A stretch of DNA of 64,000 nt from Streptomyces prunicolor NBRC 13075. GTDB lineage: Bacteria; Actinomycetota; Actinomycetes; Streptomycetales; Streptomycetaceae. Position 1 is the first letter of the stretch. Each line of letters begins with the position of its first letter. The notes below the pieces were generated by a model. It had not been told where the DNA came from. It did not search any database and saw only the letters and a list, made by a program, of their open reading frames with translations. A program made the position numbers and the translations under genes. Where the stretch lies: NCBI RefSeq assembly GCF_000367365.1, contig NZ_BARF01000091.1, forward strand, positions 1 to 64,000, given 5' to 3'. Of the stretch, positions 40,874 to 49,501 are shown one piece after another.

Positions 40874-42115
40874 TCAGTTGTCGTCCTCGTCGATCAGGAA
40901 CCCGCGCATCGGCGACGGAGCCTGACCCATCGGGGACGGGCCCTGCGGCCGTACCGGCGCCATCGGCTGGGTCATGGCCGGAGACATCTGCTGCTGGCCG
41001 CCGTAGGACGGGCCGGCCGGAGCCGGGCCACCCATGCCCTGCGGGCCGCCGTACGACGGGGCGCTCGCGCCGGCCGGGGCCATCGAGGGCGCCGGGGACG
41101 GCGGAAGCGACGCGGCGGCCGGAGCACGCGGCGGGGCCAGCGAGTCGTCGGCCTGGGTCTCCAACTGACGCAGCTGGGACTCCAAGTAGGACTTCAGACG
41201 CGTGCGGTACTCGCGCTCGAAGCCGCGCAGGTCCTCGACCTTGCGCTCCAGCGTGGCGCGGGCGGACTCCAGGGAGCCCATCGCGACGCGGTGCTTCTCC
41301 TGCGCGTCCCGCTCCAGGGCGTCGGCCTTGGCACGGGCGTCACGCTCAAGACCCTCGGCGCGCGAACGGGCCTCGCCGACAATCTTGTTGGCCTCGGAAC
41401 GGGCCTCGGCGATCGCCTGGTCGGCGGTCTGCTGGGCCAGCGAGAGGACACGGGCGGCGCTGTCGCCACCGGGGCCCTGCTGCGGCATGCCGCCACCCAT
41501 GGGTCCGCCCATCGGGCCGCCCATCTGCTGCTGCATGGGGGGCTGGCCGCCCATCTGACCCTGCATCGGGCCCTGGCCCATCTGCTGCATCTGGCCCTGC
41601 ATCGGACCCTGGCCCATCGGACCCTGACCCATGGGGCCCTGTCCCATCGGACCCTGACCCTGCGGGCCGCCCTGGCCCTGGCCGCTGGGGCCTGCGGGCA
41701 ACTGCGGGGCACCGCTCGGCAGTTGGGGCGGGCCGCCCATGGGGCCGCCCATCTGCTGCGGCGGGCCCGATATGCCGGCGGGCACCGGGCCACCCGGACC
41801 GCGCATGCCTTGCGGGGGCATGCCCTGCTGGGGCATCCCCTGCTGCTGCATGCCGCCTTGCTGCATGCCACCTTGCTGCATGCCGCCCTGCTGCTGGTCC
41901 TGTTCGGGGGGCTTGCGCATGTTCTGTTGGTTCTGGGCGGCTGCGCGCGTGGCCGCGGCCAACTTGGCGCGCAGGTCCTCGTTCTCGCGCAGCAGACGCG
42001 TCAGTTCGGCTTCGACCTCGTCGAGGAAGGCATCGACCTCGTCCTCGTCATAGCCTTCTCGGAGGCGGACGGTCGTGAACTGCTTGTTCCGCACGTCCTC
42101 GGGGGTCAACGGCAT
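40874..42115 (-). CDS. divIVA: DivIVA/Wag31 polar growth protein
   Basis: A 413-aa DivIVA. The N-terminal domain (MPLTPEDVRNKQFTTVRLR, then a first coiled coil to about residue 60) senses curved membrane. A low-complexity middle (about 70-220) is made of Gly/Gln/Met/Pro repeats such as GGMQQ and GPMGQ. A second long coiled coil (about 225-315) drives assembly, and the tail ends in PMRGFLIDEDDN. In Streptomyces it marks hyphal tips and directs apical growth and branching. It is the last gene of the division cluster, 52 bases after yggT. Confidence 0.96.
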   Translation of the reverse strand: MPLTPEDVRNKQFTTVRLREGYDEDEVDAFLDEVEAELTRLLRENEDLRAKLAAATRAAAQNQQNMRKPPEQDQQQGGMQQGGMQQGGMQQQGMPQQGMPPQGMRGPGGPVPAGISGPPQQMGGPMGGPPQLPSGAPQLPAGPSGQGQGGPQGQGPMGQGPMGQGPMGQGPMQGQMQQMGQGPMQGQMGGQPPMQQQMGGPMGGPMGGGMPQQGPGGDSAARVLSLAQQTADQAIAEARSEANKIVGEARSRAEGLERDARAKADALERDAQEKHRVAMGSLESARATLERKVEDLRGFEREYRTRLKSYLESQLRQLETQADDSLAPPRAPAAASLPPSPAPSMAPAGASAPSYGGPQGMGGPAPAGPSYGGQQQMSPAMTQPMAPVRPQGPSPMGQAPSPMRGFLIDEDDN

Positions 42116-42167
42116 CTCTTCACCTCAACGTAGTCATCGGCAGTCGGCAAGACCGTATCGTCCACTG

Positions 42168-42458
42168 TCACCTCGCGAGATTGCCCACGATAGAGATCAA
42201 GATGTAGACGATGATCATCAGGACGAAGAAGGACAGGTCGAGCGCCACGCCCCCGAGACGCAACGGCGGGATGAACCGCCGTAGAAGCTTCAACGGTGGA
42301 TCGGTGACAGTGTAGGCGGCCTCCAGAACGACCACCATCGCCTTGCCGGGTTGCCATGAGCGGGCGAACTGGAAGACGTAGTCCATGACCAACCGGAAGA
42401 TGAGCACGATGAGGAACACCATCAGCGCGATGTAGATCACCTGCGCGAACACGCTCAT
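42168..42458 (-). CDS. YggT family membrane protein
   Basis: A 96-aa protein with two membrane helices (about residues 5-27 and 70-92) joined by a loop holding RSWQPGKAMVVVLEAAYTVTDPPLKLLRRFIPPL, the YggT signature. It is conserved next to sepF and divIVA in Gram-positive bacteria. Function is not settled; roles in osmotic adaptation and in division have been suggested. It is 50 bases after sepF and 52 before divIVA. Confidence 0.92.
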   Translation of the reverse strand: MSVFAQVIYIALMVFLIVLIFRLVMDYVFQFARSWQPGKAMVVVLEAAYTVTDPPLKLLRRFIPPLRLGGVALDLSFFVLMIIVYILISIVGNLAR

Positions 42459-42508
42459 GGTCTGTCTTTCCCTCTCCCCTGTTCCGTGCTTCCTAGCGGC
42501 TGTCTGTC

Positions 42509-43150
42509 TCAGCTCTGATTGAAGAACCCGCCCTCTGCGATGCGGGCCTTGTCCTCCGCCGTGACATCGACGTTAGCAGGCGACAACAGGAACACCTTCT
42601 GCGTCACCCGCTCGATGCTGCCGTGAAGACCAAACACCAAACCGGCCGCAAAGTCGACAAGTCGCTTGGCGTCTGTGTCATCCATCTCAGTCAGATTCAT
42701 GATCACCGGGGTGCCTTCACGGAAGTGTTCCCCGATGGTACGGGCCTCGTTGTAGGTCCGGGGGTGAAGTGTGGTGATCCGGTAAGGCTCTCGTTCCGAC
42801 ACGACCTTGGGCATGATCACCGGTGCGTTCTTCTCCAGGGACTGGCGTTCTTGTGTGATGGATGCCACGGGCGCGATACGCGCCGGACGCCCTGATTCCG
42901 CACCCAGTGAAGCGGAATGGGACACCGGTTCGCGAGGGGCCGGAGGCTGCACCACTCGTACCGGTTCGTCCCTTTGAGACTGATGCGGGCTGTGTGACTG
43001 GTGCGACGGCTCGTGCCGTCGACGGTCCCGCTCGGGCTCCGGGTCCAGTTCGGGTTCGAAGTCGTCATCGGGGTCGAAACCCCGGCCGTCGTACCCATCG
43101 TCCTCCACGAGGCCGAGGTAGACCGCCATCTTGCGCATCGCGCCGGCCAT
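42509..43150 (-). CDS. sepF: SepF, Z-ring membrane anchor
   Basis: A 213-aa SepF. The N-terminus MAGAMRKMAVYLGLVEDDGY is the amphipathic membrane-targeting helix; an acidic/basic linker follows (about residues 20-110). The C-terminal SepF domain (RITTLHPRTYNEARTIGEHF, VIMNLTEMDDTDAKRLVDF, RVTQKVFLLSPANVDV) binds FtsZ. In organisms without FtsA, as here, SepF is the main FtsZ membrane anchor. ATG 43150 is favoured by a GGAGG before it; the open frame runs 32 codons further upstream. Confidence 0.95.
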   Translation of the reverse strand: MAGAMRKMAVYLGLVEDDGYDGRGFDPDDDFEPELDPEPERDRRRHEPSHQSHSPHQSQRDEPVRVVQPPAPREPVSHSASLGAESGRPARIAPVASITQERQSLEKNAPVIMPKVVSEREPYRITTLHPRTYNEARTIGEHFREGTPVIMNLTEMDDTDAKRLVDFAAGLVFGLHGSIERVTQKVFLLSPANVDVTAEDKARIAEGGFFNQS

Positions 43151-43278
43151 GCTCTGAGTCCTCCGCTCTGTGGTGGATCGGCTGACGACTGCCAAGTGCC
43201 CGCGATCCACGAGGTCGTTACGCCCACTTTCGGGGGCATTGACCATATTTTCTACTGTGGTCCGACTTCCTGGCGACG

Positions 43279-43998
43279 TTACCCGAGCCTGGGGCGCACG
43301 CCGAGTACCGCAGTGCCGACGCGTACATGTGTCGCTCCGGCTGCCACGGCCTGTTCGAGGTCCGCACTCATCCCTGCCGACACCATGTTCGCAGCAGGAT
43401 GGGCTCGGCGCAGGTCAGTCGACAAATCCATCAACCGGCCGAACGCCTCCTGTTGGCGTCCGGCGTACTCGCCGGTGAGCGGAGCGACGGTCATCAGACC
43501 GTCGAGCCGCAACCCCGGAGCCCCGGCGACGAGATCGGCCAACTCCCCGATCCCGCCCGGCCCTACGCCACCCCGCTCGCCCCGCCCGCTCACTCCCGCG
43601 TCGAGCGCGACCTGGATGAGACAGCCCAGTTCGCGCCCGGACCGCTCGGCCTCCTTCGACAGCGCGGTGACGAGCCGGGAACGGTCGACCGACTGCACGA
43701 CATCGGCGTAACCGACCACGGATCGCACCTTGTTGGTCTGCAACTGACCGACGAAGTGCCAACTCAGCGGCAGATCCGCGCAGTCGGCGGCCTTCGGGGC
43801 GGCGTCCTGGTCCTTGTTCTCGGCGACATGACGCACACCGAGTTCGGCCAACGTTCGTACGTCGCTCGCCGGATAGGTCTTGGTGACCACGATCAGGGTC
43901 ACCTCTTCGCGCTTCCGCCCGGCCGCCGCGCAGGCGGCGGCGATGCGCTCCTCGACTCTCGCCAGATTCACGGCGATTTCTTGCTTACGGTCCGTCAT
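43279..43998 (-). CDS. PLP homeostasis protein, YggS/YlmE family
   Basis: A 239-aa alanine-racemase-fold protein that binds pyridoxal phosphate; the lysine is in LIVVTKTYPAS (about residue 40). SWHFVGQLQTNKVRSV and MVSAGMSADLEQAVAAGATHVRVGTA are family segments. It buffers free PLP. It lies six bases downstream of pgeF, the usual ylmD-ylmE order, and 128 bases upstream of sepF. Confidence 0.93.
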   Translation of the reverse strand: MTDRKQEIAVNLARVEERIAAACAAAGRKREEVTLIVVTKTYPASDVRTLAELGVRHVAENKDQDAAPKAADCADLPLSWHFVGQLQTNKVRSVVGYADVVQSVDRSRLVTALSKEAERSGRELGCLIQVALDAGVSGRGERGGVGPGGIGELADLVAGAPGLRLDGLMTVAPLTGEYAGRQQEAFGRLMDLSTDLRRAHPAANMVSAGMSADLEQAVAAGATHVRVGTAVLGVRPRLG

Positions 43999-44004
43999 GT
44001 CCGA

Positions 44005-44733
44005 TCAGTCCAACCAGACATAGCTCGCCAGCCGCCCGGTCGTCCGGTCGCGGCGGTACGAGAAGTGGTCGCCCGATTCACGGGTGCACACCGGCGACTG
44101 CTCCCGGTCGCGCACCCCGAGCCGGTCTAGCTGCGCGTGCGCTCCGGCGGTCACGTCGACCGCGGGAGTGCCCCAACTCGTCTCGGCGTACGCCGCGGGT
44201 TCCACGGCGGCGACGTCGGCGCGCATGTCCGCGGGCACTTCGTAGCACCGGCCGCAGACGGCGGGTCCGGTGCGGGCGATGATCCGGGCGGGATCGGCGC
44301 CGAGTTCCACCATGGCCGCCACTGCGGCCGGAACGACCCCGGCCACCATGCCCGGGCGTCCGGCGTGGGCCGCGCCCGCGATCCCGGCGACCGGGTCGGC
44401 GAGCAGGACCGGGGTGCAGTCGGCGGTCAGCACGGCGAGGGCGAGGCCGCGCCGGGCGGTGACGACCGCGTCGACAGAGGGGACGTCCGAGGAGCCCCAG
44501 GGCCCCTCGACGACCGCCACGTCCGCGCCGTGCACCTGGTTCATCCAGACCACCAGCGCCAGGTCCAACCCCAGTGACTTGGCGGCCAGTTCGCGATTGG
44601 TACGTACCGCTTCGAGGTCGTCGCCGACCGCGCCGCCGAGGTTGAGCTCCTCGAACGGAACGGCGCTCACCCCGCCCCACCTGTCGGTGAAGGCGAAGTG
44701 CGCGCCGCTCACGGTGTCGACCTGTCCTATCAC
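44005..44733 (-). CDS. pgeF: PgeF/YlmD-type laccase-domain protein
   Basis: A 242-aa multicopper-polyphenol-oxidase/PgeF domain. Metal ligands are in VHGADVAVVE, LTADCTPVLLAD and AAHAGRPGMVAGVV. E. coli YfiH/PgeF removes wrongly added serine-containing stems from peptidoglycan precursors. Note AHAGRPG in place of the usual AHAGWRG. Its GTG 44733 overlaps the ftsZ stop by 4 bases (GTGA), and yggS follows six bases later. Confidence 0.9.
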   Translation of the reverse strand: MIGQVDTVSGAHFAFTDRWGGVSAVPFEELNLGGAVGDDLEAVRTNRELAAKSLGLDLALVVWMNQVHGADVAVVEGPWGSSDVPSVDAVVTARRGLALAVLTADCTPVLLADPVAGIAGAAHAGRPGMVAGVVPAAVAAMVELGADPARIIARTGPAVCGRCYEVPADMRADVAAVEPAAYAETSWGTPAVDVTAGAHAQLDRLGVRDREQSPVCTRESGDHFSYRRDRTTGRLASYVWLD

Positions 44734-45917
44734 TTCAGGAAGTCCGGTACGTCCAGCTCCTCGGCGGCGCTGTCCGAGTAGGTCCGCGACGGCGGGACCG
44801 GCGGGGCGACCGGGAGGTCGGCGACCGGCTCCGGAGCGTGCTCCGGCTCCTCCTTCGGCTTGACGCTGCCGAGCGAGCCGAAGGACGGACGGCTCTCCTG
44901 CCGTACCGGAGTCGGCTCGTCGCGGCGGGCCGAGGACGAACTCGAGCCCGTCTCACGGCGGGTCGGCGGCTGGCCGCCGTCGAAGCCGGCCGCGATCACG
45001 GTGACCCGGACCTCGTCGCCGAGGGCGTCGTCGATGACCGCGCCGAAGATGATGTTGGCCTCGGGGTGGGCTGCCTCGCTGACCAGTTGGGCCGCTTCGT
45101 TGATCTCGAACAGGCCGAGGTCGGAGCCGCCGGAGATGGACAGCAGGACGCCGCGGGCGCCGTCGATGGAGGCTTCGAGGAGCGGCGAGGAGATCGCCAT
45201 CTCGGCCGCCGCCACCGCGCGGTCGTCGCCGCGGGCCGAGCCGATGCCCATGAGGGCCGAACCGGCCTCGGACATCACGGACTTGACGTCGGCGAAGTCG
45301 AGGTTGATCAGGCCGGGCGTGGTGATCAGGTCGGTGATGCCCTGGACGCCGGAGAGCAGGACCTGGTCCGCCGACTTGAAGGCGTCGAGGACCGAGACCT
45401 GGCGGTCCGAGATGGACAGCAGCCGGTCGTTCGGGATGACGATGAGGGTGTCGACCTCTTCGCGGAGTTCGGCGATGCCGTCCTCCGCCTGGTTGGCCCG
45501 GCGCCGTCCCTCGAAGGTGAACGGGCGGGTGACCACGCCGATGGTGAGGGCGCCCAGGGTGCGTGCGATGTTCGCCACGACGGGCGCGCCGCCGGTGCCG
45601 GTGCCGCCGCCTTCACCGGCCGTCACGAAGACCATGTCGGCCCCCTTGAGGACCTCCTCGATCTCCTCGCGGTGATCCTCGGCGGCCTTGCGGCCGACGG
45701 CCGGGTTGGCGCCGGCGCCGAGTCCGCGGGTGAGTTCGCGGCCGACGTCGAGTTTGACGTCGGCGTCGCTCATCAACAGCGCCTGCGCGTCGGTGTTGAT
45801 GGCGATGAACTCGACGCCCTTGAGGCCGACCTCGATCATCCGGTTGATGGCATTGACACCACCGCCGCCGACACCGATGACCTTGATGACTGCGAGGTAG
45901 TTCTGCGGTGCTGCCAC
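44730..45917 (-). CDS. ftsZ: Cell division GTPase FtsZ
   Basis: A 395-aa tubulin-like GTPase that forms the Z-ring. The tubulin signature GGGTGTGGAPVVA is near residues 104-116, the T7 loop is in INLDFADVKSVM, and the N-terminal GGGGVNAINRM binds GTP. The variable linker holds Ser/Arg/Pro/Glu, and the conserved C-terminal peptide DVPDFLK binds SepF and other partners. GTG 45917 follows GAGAGG. In Streptomyces FtsZ is dispensable for growth but needed for sporulation septa. Confidence 0.97.
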   Translation of the reverse strand: MAAPQNYLAVIKVIGVGGGGVNAINRMIEVGLKGVEFIAINTDAQALLMSDADVKLDVGRELTRGLGAGANPAVGRKAAEDHREEIEEVLKGADMVFVTAGEGGGTGTGGAPVVANIARTLGALTIGVVTRPFTFEGRRRANQAEDGIAELREEVDTLIVIPNDRLLSISDRQVSVLDAFKSADQVLLSGVQGITDLITTPGLINLDFADVKSVMSEAGSALMGIGSARGDDRAVAAAEMAISSPLLEASIDGARGVLLSISGGSDLGLFEINEAAQLVSEAAHPEANIIFGAVIDDALGDEVRVTVIAAGFDGGQPPTRRETGSSSSSARRDEPTPVRQESRPSFGSLGSVKPKEEPEHAPEPVADLPVAPPVPPSRTYSDSAAEELDVPDFLK

Positions 45918-46194
45918 GTCGAAGGCCTCTCGCCTCGAGTTACGTGTCGCCGATCGCGGTGCTCCGCGATCCGACGACGGATGTCGAATGGGACGGTCCG
46001 TAGCGCCGACCCGAACCCTAACGTTGAAGTTTAGGGTTACCAGTGTGTCCGTTCCTTGAAGTCTTCTGAACAGGACACTAAGTCGACAAGTGGCGCACGT
46101 TCAACGAACACGCCGAACCTCCCGTTTTTCTTTTCACCCTATGTGATCAGCCGTAGCGCTGCCCAACCAGGGTGCTGGCCTGCGCGAATGTGCG
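45918..46194 (-). promoter_or_regulatory. ftsZ upstream region with GACAC motifs and hairpin
   Basis: This 277-base gap before ftsZ holds three GACAC motifs of the type bound by WhiA: on the minus strand at 45944-45948 and 46045-46049, and on the plus strand at 46074-46078. A hairpin AACCCTAA-N9-TTAGGGTT spans 46014-46038. The stretch is less GC-rich than its neighbours, as expected for promoters. Several ftsZ promoters, one of them sporulation-linked, are known from S. coelicolor; I cannot assign -10 and -35 elements firmly. Confidence 0.6.
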
Positions 46195-46989
46195 TCAACT
46201 CCCGGCTGACGCAGGGGCGGTGGGAACACTTACATCGAAGTACCGGGCGCCGGAAGCTGCTTTCATGAGAGCGGTGAGCGTACGCGCCTTCGCCGCGCCC
46301 TTGTCGCCACTTCCCCAAGAGACCGTCCGGCCACCGCTCAACTCCAGCGAGATGTCGTCGTAGGAACGGACCTTGACGACTTGGGTGTCCCGCGCGACCG
46401 CGGCCGGAATGCCACCCGCGACCTTCACCGCCTCGCGCACGAGCCGGTCCTCGTCGAAGCGGCGCAGGCTGGCCGCGGACGAACCCGATTGAGAGAGCGT
46501 CAATTCGAGGGTGGGGACGGACTTCGGCGGCGTGGAAACAGTGGCGAATCGCACGCCATTGGCGTCCACTTCGACGAAGTTTCCGCCCTTTTTCACCACC
46601 AGAACCGGGCTGCGTTCGGTCACTTTCAGCCCGATTCCATGAGGCCAGGAACGGACTACGTCAACCGCGTCAATTCGGGGCAATTTCCTGCGGAGTCGGG
46701 CTTCGATCGCATCGGTGTCGACGGAAATCAGCGGTCCGCCGACCGGAACGTCGGCCGCTTCGCGCACCTGCTCCGGCGTCAGAACCTTGGTCCCGGAGAC
46801 CGACACCTTCTCCACCCGCAGCCACTGCGAGCCGTAGAGCAGCCAGACCGCCGCGGTGCCCAACAGGACTGCGGCGAGGGCGAGTACGACAATCAGACGA
46901 AGGCGCCGCGGTCCCAGGCGCCGGACAAGGGGCGGGCCGGACGACTCCTGTTGGCGTTCACCGCGCTCGGCGGTCGTCGGTCCGGCCAC
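46195..46989 (-). CDS. ftsQ: Division protein FtsQ
   Basis: A 264-aa bitopic membrane protein: cytosolic N-terminus of about 30 residues, one membrane helix (about 31-52), POTRA domain (RVEKVSVSGTKVLTPEQV onward) and a beta domain. It links FtsZ-associated proteins to septal peptidoglycan synthesis together with FtsL. It starts 25 bases after the murG stop and is followed by the ftsZ promoter region. GC content dips around 46500-46700. Confidence 0.94.
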   Translation of the reverse strand: MAGPTTAERGERQQESSGPPLVRRLGPRRLRLIVVLALAAVLLGTAAVWLLYGSQWLRVEKVSVSGTKVLTPEQVREAADVPVGGPLISVDTDAIEARLRRKLPRIDAVDVVRSWPHGIGLKVTERSPVLVVKKGGNFVEVDANGVRFATVSTPPKSVPTLELTLSQSGSSAASLRRFDEDRLVREAVKVAGGIPAAVARDTQVVKVRSYDDISLELSGGRTVSWGSGDKGAAKARTLTALMKAASGARYFDVSVPTAPASAGS

Positions 46990-47014
46990 GATCCCCTGCC
47001 TCTCTCACATATGG

Positions 47015-48106
47015 CTAGCGGTGCCGCGAGGCGATCGCCTCGTACACCATGCCGACGAGCAGGTCGTCGGCGTCCCGGCGGCCGAACTCGCTTGCCGCGC
47101 GCGACATTTCGTACAGCCGGTGCGGATCGGCGAGCACGGGCAGGACGTTGCCCTGGATCCACTCGGGCGTCAGTTCCGCGTCGTCGACCAGGAGTCCGCC
47201 GCCGGCCTTGACCACCGGCTGGGCGTTCAGCCGCTGTTCGCCGTTGCCGATGGGCAGCGGGACGTAGGCGGCCGGGAGTCCGACGGCGGAGAGTTCGGCG
47301 ACGGTCATCGCGCCCGCACGGCAGAGCATCATGTCGGCCGCGGCGTACGCGAGGTCCATCCGGTCCACGTACGGTACCGGGATATAGGGGGGCATCCCCG
47401 GCATCTGGTGCACCTGCGGCAGTTCGTTCTTCGGGCCGACCGCGTGCAGGATCTGGATTCCGGCCTGTTGGAGGTACGGCGCGACCCGCTCGACCACCTC
47501 GTTCAGGTGCCGGGCGCCCTGCGAGCCGCCGGAGACCAGCAGCGTCGGCAGGTTCGGGTCGAGCCCGAACGCGGCCCGGGCCTCGGGCCGTACGGCCGCG
47601 CGGTCCAGGGTGGCGATCGAGCGGCGCAGCGGGATGCCGATGTAACGGGCGTCGCGCAGCTTGCTGTCCGGGGTCGAGACGGCGACCCGGGCCGCGTAGC
47701 GCGAGCCGATCTTGTTGGCCAACCCGGGCCGGGCGTTGGCCTCGTGGATCACGATCGGCACCCCGAGGCGCTTGGCCGCGAGATAGCCGGGCAGCGCCAC
47801 ATAGCCGCCGAAGCCGACGACGCAGTCCGCCTTGGTGCGCTCCAGGATCTGCTCGGCCGCCTTGATGGTGCCGCGCAACCGGCCCGGCACGGTGATCAGT
47901 TCGGGGGTGGGCCTGCGCGGCAGGGGTACGGCGGGGATCAGCGCGAGTTCGTAGCCCCGCTCGGGTACGAGACGGGTCTCAAGGCCGCGCTCCGTGCCCA
48001 GGGCCGTGATCCCCACAGTGGGGTCCTGCCTGCGCAGGGCGTCCGCGAGGGCGAGCGCGGGCTCGATGTGGCCGGCGGTCCCCCCACCGGCGAGTACGAC
48101 ATGCAC
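47015..48106 (-). CDS. murG: UDP-GlcNAc:lipid I GlcNAc transferase
   Basis: A 363-aa GT-B glycosyltransferase that makes lipid II from lipid I. The first glycine motif is GGGTAGHIEPALALADAL, the second SGGSQGARHLNE, and the UDP-binding CRAGAMTVAELSAVGLPA and ALPIGNGEQRLNA region is complete. It starts six bases after the ftsW stop. Peripheral membrane location is expected. Confidence 0.96.
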   Translation of the reverse strand: MHVVLAGGGTAGHIEPALALADALRRQDPTVGITALGTERGLETRLVPERGYELALIPAVPLPRRPTPELITVPGRLRGTIKAAEQILERTKADCVVGFGGYVALPGYLAAKRLGVPIVIHEANARPGLANKIGSRYAARVAVSTPDSKLRDARYIGIPLRRSIATLDRAAVRPEARAAFGLDPNLPTLLVSGGSQGARHLNEVVERVAPYLQQAGIQILHAVGPKNELPQVHQMPGMPPYIPVPYVDRMDLAYAAADMMLCRAGAMTVAELSAVGLPAAYVPLPIGNGEQRLNAQPVVKAGGGLLVDDAELTPEWIQGNVLPVLADPHRLYEMSRAASEFGRRDADDLLVGMVYEAIASRHR

Positions 48107-48112
48107 CGAAAT

Positions 48113-49480
48113 TCACCGCTCTCCGGACGAACGCGCCGCCGAGGCACGCCGTCGCATCGTGTTCCATCTGCGGGGACTCCGGCCGGAACCGGGTCCCCTG
48201 CCCCCCCGTTTTCTACCAAAGCGGGGTTGCCGCATCGCAAGCGCCGCCCGCGCAGCGGGGTCGTCGCGCGCGAAGGCGATCAGCAACCCGATGGCGAACA
48301 TGGTCGGCAGCAGGGCGGAACCCCCGTAGGAGAACAGCGGGAGCGGGACGCCGGCGATCGGCAGCAGGCCGAGCACCGCACCGATGTTGATCACCGCCTG
48401 AGCGATGATCCAGGTGGTCACGCCTCCCGCGGCATACCTGACGAAGGGGTCCTCCGTGCGTCCGGCCACGCGGATACCCGCATAGCCTAGAGCCGCGAAG
48501 AGGGCGAGCACCGACAGTGTGCCCGCCAGACCCAGTTCCTCACCGGTGACGGCGAAGATGAAGTCGGTGTGGGCTTCGGGGAGTTGACCCCATTTCTCCA
48601 CACTCGCACCGAGCCCGGAGCCGAAGATCCCGCCGGATGCGAGCGCGTAGATCCCGTGCACGGCCTGCCAGCAGTCGGCGACCCCGGTCTTGGGCTCGGT
48701 GGCGCCGATGCAGGCGAGCCGGGCCATGCGGTTGGGGCTGGTCTTGATGAGGATCACACCGATAGCGGCCGCGATCGAGAGAACGCCGACGAAGAGCCGG
48801 GTGGGCGCACCGGCCAGCCAGAGCAGGCCGAACAGGATCGCGGTGAGGATGATCGCCGTACCCATGTCGCCGCCGAGCATGATCAGCCCGAGCAGCATGA
48901 ACGCGACCGGCACCAGCGGCACCAGCATGTGCTTCCACTGGGACAGCATCGCCTTGTCCTGCTTGCGGGCGAGCAGATCGGCGCCCCACAGGACGAGGGC
49001 CAGCTTGCCGAACTCGCTGGGCTGGATCTGGAAGGAGCCGCCGAGCGAGATCCAGTTGCGGTTGCCGTTGACCGACATCCCTATCCCCGGCAGCTGCACC
49101 AGCGCCATCATGAAGACGGCGCCCGCGAGGATCGGATAGGCCAGCGCCCGGTGGAGTTTGACCGGCATCCGCGACGCGGCGAGCGCCAAGACCCCGCCGA
49201 TACAGGCGGCGAGGAACTGTTTGCGGAAGAAATACGAGCCGGGCAGCGAGAGTTGGAGTGCGGTGATCTGGGAGGCCGAGTAGACCATCACCAGACCCAG
49301 CACGGTGATCAGCACGCTGCCGCCTGCGATCAGGTAGTAGGCCGTCAGCGGACGGTCCCAGGCCCGGCGCGCGTTGGCGTAGAGCCGTCGTACGGGGTTG
49401 TCGCGGACGGTCCTGGCGGCTGCGGGACGTCTGGGGGTCCGCTGCTGCACGGGCGGCCGGCCGGTACGGCTACTGGGCAT
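48113..49480 (-). CDS. ftsW: Septal peptidoglycan glycosyltransferase, SEDS family
   Basis: A 455-aa SEDS protein with about ten membrane helices and a basic cytosolic N-terminus of about 40 residues. Signature stretches are FGSGLGASVEKWGQLPEAHTDFIF, AVINIGAVLGLLPIAGVPLPLFSYGGSA. It polymerises lipid II during septation, with the class B PBP FtsI. The C-terminus is basic (RFGRKRGGRGPG). It lies between murD (21 bases) and murG (6 bases). Confidence 0.95.
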   Translation of the reverse strand: MPSSRTGRPPVQQRTPRRPAAARTVRDNPVRRLYANARRAWDRPLTAYYLIAGGSVLITVLGLVMVYSASQITALQLSLPGSYFFRKQFLAACIGGVLALAASRMPVKLHRALAYPILAGAVFMMALVQLPGIGMSVNGNRNWISLGGSFQIQPSEFGKLALVLWGADLLARKQDKAMLSQWKHMLVPLVPVAFMLLGLIMLGGDMGTAIILTAILFGLLWLAGAPTRLFVGVLSIAAAIGVILIKTSPNRMARLACIGATEPKTGVADCWQAVHGIYALASGGIFGSGLGASVEKWGQLPEAHTDFIFAVTGEELGLAGTLSVLALFAALGYAGIRVAGRTEDPFVRYAAGGVTTWIIAQAVINIGAVLGLLPIAGVPLPLFSYGGSALLPTMFAIGLLIAFARDDPAARAALAMRQPRFGRKRGGRGPGSGRSPRRWNTMRRRASAARSSGER

Positions 49481-49501
49481 CAGCGCCTCCGCTTGCGTCG
49501 G

